Source: Candidatus Woesearchaeota archaeon (GTDB lineage: Archaea > Nanobdellota > Nanobdellia > Woesearchaeales > SKIA01). From it: a stretch of DNA of 9,762 nucleotides. Positions 5,577-9,762 of the stretch are shown here, piece by piece (within the stretch, counting starts at the first letter, position 1; each line of letters starts with the position of its first letter). A program made the translations under genes and the position numbers. The DNA lies in NCBI GenBank assembly GCA_007128245.1, contig SKXU01000007.1, positions 1 to 9,762 on the forward strand. The letters run 5' to 3'. The notes beneath the pieces were generated by a model, which saw only the letters and a program-made list of their open reading frames with translations, was not told the DNA's origin and ran no database searches.

Positions 5577-6845
5577 TTACCCTGGAATCGAGATATACGT
5601 TTGTCCTACTGCATACGATGTATCCTCTGGCGGTCCAAATCCTCCTCCTCCGTGAACACCCTCATGTCTAAAACTCGCAAATCCTTCTCCTGGAATAGTT
5701 ATGTTGTCAAAGGAGAAGAGTTCTACACCGTTCTGCCACACACGTAACACACCATTTTCCTCTCCCATATCTTGATATCTCAGGTAGTACTCTATGTGAA
5801 ACCACTCTCCTCGAGGCACTTCCACTGCTGTTGCTTCAAGTTGCGCTGTAATGCTCCAGCCTGTTCGCAAACGAATCCCCCACGTAGTAAACCATCCGGG
5901 AGGATTGTGCGCGAGGTTTGCGGCGTTACGCGAGATAAATGATCCGTGCATATGATGTCCGCCGTTATCATCTGTTGTTTGGAGAAAACCCATTTTTACG
6001 TGTACAGGGTTTCCAAGAAGGTTCTCTTCAATGTAATACCATGTCGAGATATACACTTCTCGCACGGGCTCGTTAAACGTGTAGCGCGTTCTTCCTCCTC
6101 CATGTCCAGAAGGCGATCCTCCATGAAAGGACTGCCTAAGGAGTCCTCCTGGAAAAGGCGAAGAAGTGATGGAATCGATTGTTTGTTCCCCATATGCACC
6201 TGTGCCTCCCCAGTGCGTCCAGTCGCTTGGTGGCAGACTTGACCAGTCACTGAAAGTGACTTGCGTGAATCCTGGCGGCTCATGTGGTCTCTCATCTACT
6301 TGGATAGTATAGGCAGGGAGCGTGGTTGCGCTTTGTTCGACCGATGCAGCCATCCCATGAGCGTTTATGGCGAGCACACGCACATAGTATGTTGTTTCAG
6401 GTTCTAATCCTTTGATTGTATGCGGGTAGGGAGTTCCATCCGCAAGCAAGCCAATATCTTCGTAGTGGGTGTGACTGCTGGGAGTAAATCCTGCTGTCGT
6501 GGACACGTGCACCTGGTATTCTTGTGCATGTTCTCCAGGTCCATTTCCGAGGTTAATCGTTGTGTCTCCGGAAGCTCGTGCGTACGCAAGTACTGGTGGT
6601 TGGGGAGGAAGCGATTCTTCATATTGCGTTCCCCACAGTCGTGCGACCATCACGAGATCTAGTATGTCCACCACTCCATCCTGGTTGATATCTGCAGCTG
6701 GCAAATAGTTTTCTTGACCAATGTTTTCTACGATAATGAGAAGGTCCGGTAATCCAACGCTTCCATCTCCTGTGAGGTCTCCTAGGTTTGCCGTCGCGAA
6801 TCCACCCATGAGGAGCACTAAGAGGAGGAGCAGACGCGCATGCAT
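5577..6845 (-). CDS. Secreted dockerin type I / fibronectin III / jelly-roll (concanavalin A-like) protein
   Basis: This is a 422-residue exported protein. A signal peptide (MHARLLLLLVLLMGGFATA, likely cut after residue 19) is followed directly by a dockerin type I module (20-73). Its two calcium loops are DLTGDGSVGLPD (23-34; the usual Asn at loop position 3 is Thr) and DINQDGVVDILD (52-63, canonical). Residues about 80-176 form a fibronectin type III domain, with LEPETTYYVRVLAIN as its marker. The remaining 240 residues look like an all-beta jelly roll of the lectin, LamG or polysaccharide-lyase kind: WYYIEENLLGNP, WGIRLRTGW, GEWFHIEYYLRY and LRVWQNGVELFSFDNITI. This suggests carbohydrate binding or lysis at the cell surface (inference). 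There is no sorting signal or C-terminal membrane anchor. No cohesin gene is in the window, so the dockerin partner is unknown. The start agrees with a TATA box 26 bases upstream. Confidence 0.82.
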   Translation of the reverse strand: MHARLLLLLVLLMGGFATANLGDLTGDGSVGLPDLLIIVENIGQENYLPAADINQDGVVDILDLVMVARLWGTQYEESLPPQPPVLAYARASGDTTINLGNGPGEHAQEYQVHVSTTAGFTPSSHTHYEDIGLLADGTPYPHTIKGLEPETTYYVRVLAINAHGMAASVEQSATTLPAYTIQVDERPHEPPGFTQVTFSDWSSLPPSDWTHWGGTGAYGEQTIDSITSSPFPGGLLRQSFHGGSPSGHGGGRTRYTFNEPVREVYISTWYYIEENLLGNPVHVKMGFLQTTDDNGGHHMHGSFISRNAANLAHNPPGWFTTWGIRLRTGWSITAQLEATAVEVPRGEWFHIEYYLRYQDMGEENGVLRVWQNGVELFSFDNITIPGEGFASFRHEGVHGGGGFGPPEDTSYAVGQTYISIPG

Positions 6846-6867
6846 GTCTGTCCCTTAGCGATGTGCG

Positions 6868-6875
6868 TATTTAAT
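6868..6875 (-). promoter_or_regulatory. TATA box of the dockerin gene, overlapping the upstream stop codon
   Basis: On the minus strand this reads ATTAAATA, centred about 26 bases before ATG 6845. It contains the TAA stop (6871-6873) of the upstream gene. Confidence 0.55.
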
Positions 6876-8130
6876 TGTTTTCGTCTTGCTCATACATCCC
6901 TCCTGTCTTGAGTGCGTGCTCTGCTTTTGCGAGCTCATACCCTGCGTATGCTGCGTGGGAGAGGTCTGTGATTCGGTGCTCGACGACGAGTCGTTTGTAT
7001 GCTTCTCTCGCGTTTTCTGCGCTGAATTCTTCCAGTCGTTTTCCGTGTGGCGAGAGGTGCGTAATCCATATGCGTCCTTGTCGTATGCGTATGAGTAAGT
7101 TGCTTTTTGGGTCTCCTTGTCGTCTGAGGATGTGTGGTTTTGCACTCCATGCGTCTTCGTATCGTTTCGTGGTCGTAAGGAGTGCTGTGGTGATTGTGAC
7201 TGTTCCTGCTGGCTCATCGAGTTCTGATGCGATGAGGGTGAGTAGGGTGAACATTGCGCTTGCCAGCAGAGGGAATTCTCCGAGTGTTGTGGTTCTCAGC
7301 TGGCAGGTGAGGTGGAGTGCGTTATCGTGATAATACACTTCTACAAGATCCAGAAGTGGTTCTTCTACGTCGTCTCCAAAGGTGATGACCGCTGATTGTT
7401 TTTGCGTGAGTTGTTGGACGAGTCGTGCCAGCCGTTGCTTTTTGTGCAGGTGCTCTCCGTACGTTCCAGGAAGGTTTTCTAGGACGTTTGTCGTGTATGT
7501 TTCTTCTTGTTCTTGCACCTGCGAGGGCAGTGTTCCTTGCTGAGTGAGGTGTACGTGCACATTTGCAAGGGCGCCAAATCGCGCCAGTAAGTGCGCCAGT
7601 TCCACGCTTGCTCGCTCGATGCTGTCGTGTCGTATGGCGTGTTGATGTCCTGTGGGAAAGTGTGTGGGGGGTGTGATGGTTGGCTGCGGGTATTCTTGCG
7701 GCGCTCCCCACGGCTCTTTTTTCGGGAGTGCTTTGATGTACGCAGCGACGTTGGCGTAGTCTTTTTCTGTGCGTAAATCGTGTAGCGTGACGTGTGCGCG
7801 AACAGTATCTATTGCTTGCGCAGGGAGTTCTGTGTCGATATATCCTGGTGCTCCGATGACGCGTCCGTCTTGTGCTCCGTGTTCCCAAAGCGCAAGCAAG
7901 GTGTCTGAGCATTTGTTCAGGTCTGCTCCTACCATGATGATGTCTCGTATCTGCGGATTCTTAAGAAGTCCTCGCATAAGTTGGCTTATTCCTTCGTCTC
8001 GGCTGTAGAGTTGGCTTGCTATTGCGTAGAGTTCTTCTGGTATATGTGTGAGCACGTGTTCTTTTTTGGTCCATAGCGTGAGAATGCCTACTTGTGTTCC
8101 TGTTCCGTAGCGCATGTGAGGATTTGTCAT
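6871..8130 (-). CDS. MtrA-like / thymidylate-synthase-like / DUF4346 protein, apparently without catalytic residues
   Basis: Start 8130 (419 residues) is preferred over the in-frame ATG at 8184, which overlaps the preceding gene. ATG 8130 has a TATA box 26 bases upstream and gives the family-like opening YGTGTQVGILTLWTKKE. Residues 14-120 resemble methyltransferase subunit MtrA (GISQLMRGLLKNPQIRDIIM, then GRVIGAPG), but without the MtrA corrinoid-ligand His. Residues about 138-325 follow archaeal thymidylate synthases (EPWGAPQEYPQP, TYGEHL, DNALHLTCQLR, LGEFPLL). The catalytic Cys of the PPC motif is absent: the aligned stretch is EEPLLDLVEVYY (255-266). The substrate-binding Asn and the His/Tyr of the DAHIY motif are also replaced (TALLTTT). 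Residues 337-419 look like DUF4346, with DPKSNLLIRI and HAAYAGYELAKAEHALK near the end. This may be a non-catalytic nucleotide or folate-binding relative. The domain order is fairly firm; the function is unknown. Confidence 0.68.
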   Translation of the reverse strand: MTNPHMRYGTGTQVGILTLWTKKEHVLTHIPEELYAIASQLYSRDEGISQLMRGLLKNPQIRDIIMVGADLNKCSDTLLALWEHGAQDGRVIGAPGYIDTELPAQAIDTVRAHVTLHDLRTEKDYANVAAYIKALPKKEPWGAPQEYPQPTITPPTHFPTGHQHAIRHDSIERASVELAHLLARFGALANVHVHLTQQGTLPSQVQEQEETYTTNVLENLPGTYGEHLHKKQRLARLVQQLTQKQSAVITFGDDVEEPLLDLVEVYYHDNALHLTCQLRTTTLGEFPLLASAMFTLLTLIASELDEPAGTVTITTALLTTTKRYEDAWSAKPHILRRQGDPKSNLLIRIRQGRIWITHLSPHGKRLEEFSAENAREAYKRLVVEHRITDLSHAAYAGYELAKAEHALKTGGMYEQDENN

Positions 8131-8151
8131 GTGCTCAGGAGTATGTCTCGC

Positions 8152-8160
8152 TTTTTTAAT
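8152..8160 (-). promoter_or_regulatory. TATA box deciding start 8130, overlapping the phosphatase stop
   Basis: On the minus strand this reads ATTAAAAAA, centred 26 bases before ATG 8130. It includes the TAA stop (8156-8158) of the phosphatase gene. The in-frame ATG at 8184 lies upstream of the box and would not be on a transcript started here. Confidence 0.5.
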
Positions 8161-8917
8161 GTCTTGTTTGAGTCCACAGCGCAAGAAGCTGTGCGTGGAG
8201 CGCAGGGTGTGCTGCGAGCACTCCCGTAACTCCTGGTCGCGTCCATGGTCCTCCGTCTAATGCGGTGACGGTGCATCCCGCTTGTTGTGCAATCATGCAT
8301 CCTGCGGTGAAGTCCCAAGGTGGCAGGTCGTGTCCGATAAATGCGTGTAACGCACCACTTGCCACCATACACAGTTCCAAGTTCGCGGATCCTAATCTAC
8401 GAAAGTCTCTTGTTGCATTCTTGAATCGTTCGTATCGTAAGCTGATTGCGTGAATGCTTTCGGGAGTGTTTTTGTGGCAGAATGCGATGAAGGCTTGCTC
8501 AATCGTTGGTGGCTTTGGGGTGTACAAGACGTGATCATCCATGTACGCGTGCGTGGTGGTTGCACGAAACGTGTGTGAGAGCGTTGTTACTCCTGCGAGT
8601 TGTGGCGTGCGGCGTGTTGTGAGTGCGATTGCACTGCAAAAGTAGGGTATGCTATGTGCGTAGTTGGTTGTGCCGTCAAGCGGGTCGATAATCCATAAGT
8701 GCTCGTTTCCTTGTGTGCTTTCTTCTTCTTCTCCTAAGATAGCATGTTCTGGTTTGTGCGTGTAAATCATCTCTCGTAGGGCTTGCTCAATGGCAAGGTC
8801 TGTTTCTGTCACGAGTTCTTTGGCTGATTTTTCGTGTATGTGCTGTGGTGGAAAGTGTTGTGCGAGGAGTGTTTTTGCTCGCTTAAGCATCTGCATCAAG
8901 AGTTCTTCATCTGACAT
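8156..8917 (-). CDS. Inositol monophosphatase / fructose-1,6-bisphosphatase family enzyme
   Basis: This is a Mg-dependent, Li-sensitive-type sugar phosphatase; archaeal members often act on both inositol-1-phosphate and fructose-1,6-bisphosphate. From ATG 8917 it is 253 residues, the normal family length. A TTG at 8983 would add 22 unlike-family residues and lies upstream of the promoter. Motifs are VTETDLAIE (36-44), the metal ligand GEEEE (62-66), WIIDPLDGTTNYAH (75-88, with Asp78 and Asp81 as metal ligands), RRLGSANLELC (173-183) and WDFTAG (201-206, with Asp202 as third metal ligand). All catalytic residues are present, so it should be active. In archaea it may serve gluconeogenesis or inositol-lipid/solute synthesis; the sequence alone does not choose. 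It diverges from the small membrane-protein gene at 8992. Confidence 0.93.
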   Translation of the reverse strand: MSDEELLMQMLKRAKTLLAQHFPPQHIHEKSAKELVTETDLAIEQALREMIYTHKPEHAILGEEEESTQGNEHLWIIDPLDGTTNYAHSIPYFCSAIALTTRRTPQLAGVTTLSHTFRATTTHAYMDDHVLYTPKPPTIEQAFIAFCHKNTPESIHAISLRYERFKNATRDFRRLGSANLELCMVASGALHAFIGHDLPPWDFTAGCMIAQQAGCTVTALDGGPWTRPGVTGVLAAHPALHAQLLALWTQTRH

Positions 8918-8938
8918 GGTCTTGGTAAGGCTGTGGTG

Positions 8939-8945
8939 TTTAAAA
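8939..8945 (-). promoter_or_regulatory. TATA box of the phosphatase gene
   Basis: On the minus strand this reads TTTTAAA, centred 25 bases before ATG 8917. It supports 8917 over the upstream TTG 8983 as the start. Confidence 0.55.
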
Positions 8946-8963
8946 GCGCTCGGGAGAAAAGGA

Positions 8964-8970
8964 TTATATA
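8964..8970 (+). promoter_or_regulatory. TATA box of the 52-residue membrane protein gene
   Basis: TTATATA is centred 25 bases before ATG 8992, which implies a leaderless transcript. It lies about 25 bases from the phosphatase TATA box on the other strand, so the two form a back-to-back divergent promoter. Confidence 0.6.
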
Positions 8971-8991
8971 CAATGGTATCCAATCCAGTGT

Positions 8992-9150
8992 ATGACGAGG
9001 AAAAAAGAGGATTCGTATGGCTTGGTCGTTCCTGGTTGTTTGCTTGCAGGTATGGGCTTTGGGTTCTTGCTTAATCAAGTTCCTGCAGGATTGTTTATTG
9101 GTCTTGGCACGGGATTGTTGCTCTTAGCTTTTTTGAAGAGTAAGCGTTAG
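8992..9150 (+). CDS. Small two-helix glycine-rich membrane protein (52 residues)
   Basis: A short gene with a charged N-terminus (MTRKKEDSYG), two hydrophobic helices at about 11-28 (LVVPGCLLAGMGFGFLLN) and 33-48 (GLFIGLGTGLLLLAFL), and a basic end (KSKR). The spacing of Gly residues (GxGxGF, then GLxIGLGTG) suggests two tightly packed helices. Similar small membrane proteins are, as far as I recall, widespread in archaeal genomes without a known function. The gene is supported by a TTATATA box 25 bases before the ATG and by the sensible hydrophobic profile. It ends in TAG, whose first two bases are shared with the TAA stop of the convergent gene at 9147. Its function is unknown. Confidence 0.72.
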   Translation: MTRKKEDSYGLVVPGCLLAGMGFGFLLNQVPAGLFIGLGTGLLLLAFLKSKR

Positions 9151-9680
9151 TGTGGGTAGCTTTTGCTTTGCATCACGTAGCTTGCAAAGAAGACTACAAG
9201 AAAGAATGCGATGTGTGCGGTGATGAATTGTGGTACGGTGTATCCAGTGTTTTTTGTGAGTGCAAGGACGAATATTGCTATCCATGTGGTGACGCTGATG
9301 CTTCCAAGAAGGCTGCTTTGTATCAAGAATTTTTTTGTTGCAAGGTTCTTTTTTATGGTGCTCTCAAGCATCGGACCTATTTTTTTTCCGAGGATAACTC
9401 CGTTGATCATGACAATCGCAAACAACGCCATTTTGAGGTGAAAAAACGCTCCTGAAAGCAGATGTGGACGAAAATACAGTACTGTGATTCCTGTGACGAG
9501 CAGTCCTGCTACTGCGAGGTAGATGAGTTGTGTGAGATAGGGATATACGGGGAGGAGTTTTACTTCTAGTCGATGATTCTTCATGCTGCGCAAGTGCAGA
9601 AAGTCTGTTACTGCGACTGCTCCAAGCGCCACTGATGCTGAGAGGATGTGCAGCGTGAGTGCTGTTGTTTCTACTACCAC
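9147..9680 (-). CDS. Five-helix membrane protein, function unknown
   Basis: This is a 177-residue integral membrane protein from a GTG start at 9680. A longer reading from GTG 9758 is possible, but the CTTATAAG box sits 26 bases before 9680, and the additional 26 residues are hydrophilic and not family-like. Five hydrophobic helices are visible: TLHILSASVALGAVAV (about 9-24), YPYLTQLIYLAVAGLLVTG (about 47-65), FHLKMALFAIVMINGVIL (about 80-97), LGSISVTTWIAIFVLAL (about 125-141) and FITAHIAFFLVVFFASYV (about 151-168). The first helix keeps LHILSASVALGAVAVTDF, a pattern I associate with a family of small CPR/DPANN membrane proteins of unknown function. Its conserved-looking His could bind haem or metal (inference). 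It converges on the 8992-9150 gene with overlapping stop codons. Confidence 0.72.
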   Translation of the reverse strand: MVVETTALTLHILSASVALGAVAVTDFLHLRSMKNHRLEVKLLPVYPYLTQLIYLAVAGLLVTGITVLYFRPHLLSGAFFHLKMALFAIVMINGVILGKKIGPMLESTIKKNLATKKFLIQSSLLGSISVTTWIAIFVLALTKNTGYTVPQFITAHIAFFLVVFFASYVMQSKSYPH

Positions 9681-9702
9681 GGTCGCATTCTCACCAAGAC
9701 GC

Positions 9703-9710
9703 CTTATAAG
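9703..9710 (-). promoter_or_regulatory. TATA box deciding the GTG start at 9680
   Basis: The palindromic CTTATAAG is centred about 26 bases before GTG 9680. On the minus strand it also contains a TAA (9704-9706) that ends one open frame running in from the right edge, the same stop/TATA overlap seen at other junctions. Confidence 0.5.
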
Positions 9711-9727
9711 TCTTTTGTTGTGTCGTG

Positions 9728-9750
9728 ATGCAGTCTTGCAAAGACTGCAT
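9728..9750. repeat. Perfect inverted repeat, 10-bp arms with 3-base spacer
   Basis: ATGCAGTCTT (9728-9737) and AAGACTGCAT (9741-9750) are exact reverse complements around GCA. As RNA this is a strong hairpin; as DNA it is a 23-bp dyad. It lies upstream of the 9703-9710 TATA box. It could be a regulator site for the membrane-protein gene or an RNA end structure of whatever lies beyond the right edge. No T-run follows on either strand, which argues against a simple terminator. Confidence 0.75.
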
Positions 9751-9762
9751 TGGTCCACCCGA

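Noticed and set aside
7322..7912. Long minus-strand open frame (196 codons) overlapping the MtrA/thymidylate-synthase-like gene
   Set aside because: It is an Arg/Thr/His-rich out-of-frame shadow of the real gene, with no domain and no promoter.
8131..8184. ATG 8184 as the start of the MtrA/thymidylate-synthase-like protein
   Set aside because: It overlaps the phosphatase gene by 29 bases, lies upstream of the TATA box at 8152-8160, and adds residues unlike the family start.

Overview
The window is a gene-dense piece of an archaeal chromosome, most likely from a small-genome DPANN-type lineage (Woesearchaeota/Pacearchaeota-like). The archaeal assignment rests on three things. A wybutosine-pathway Taw3 protein and an MtrA-like/DUF4346 protein are present. 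Almost every gene has an A/T-only TATA-like box centred about 25-30 bases before its start codon, which is the geometry of leaderless archaeal transcripts. The one clear Shine-Dalgarno is the archaeal GGTGAT. The DPANN assignment is an inference from protein resemblance and gene size.

Layout. Bases 1-1858 (+): the 3' part of an NDH-2-like flavoprotein NADH dehydrogenase, a DoxX-family membrane protein whose frame contains an in-frame TAG, and a small class I methyltransferase. Bases 1885-2640 (+): a Pro/Gln/Glu-rich, probably disordered protein that converges tail to tail on the next block. Bases 2642-6845 (-): an ExeA/ORC-like AAA+ ATPase, Taw3, a nucleotidyltransferase-HEPN fusion, a second class I methyltransferase, and a secreted dockerin/FN3/jelly-roll protein. 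Bases 6871-8917 (-): a three-part MtrA-like/thymidylate-synthase-like/DUF4346 protein that appears to have lost its catalytic residues, and an inositol-monophosphatase family enzyme. Bases 8992-9150 (+): a 52-residue two-helix membrane protein diverging from the phosphatase. Bases 9147-9680 (-): a five-helix membrane protein converging on it. A perfect 10-bp-arm inverted repeat lies near the right edge.

The genes do not form one recognisable pathway. Each gene seems to be transcribed from its own promoter, even where genes run in the same direction. In four co-directional pairs the gap is 25-26 bases and the TATA box of the downstream gene contains the stop codon of the upstream gene. This geometry was used to correct three start sites (8130, 8917 and 9680).

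I found no CRISPR array, complete RNA gene, transposon or defence island. The most unusual items are the amber codon in the DoxX gene, the apparently catalysis-dead thymidylate-synthase-like protein, the stop-codon/TATA overlap pattern, and the dockerin-bearing secreted protein. No stretch longer than 300 bases lacks a gene; the longest intergenic region is about 80 bases.
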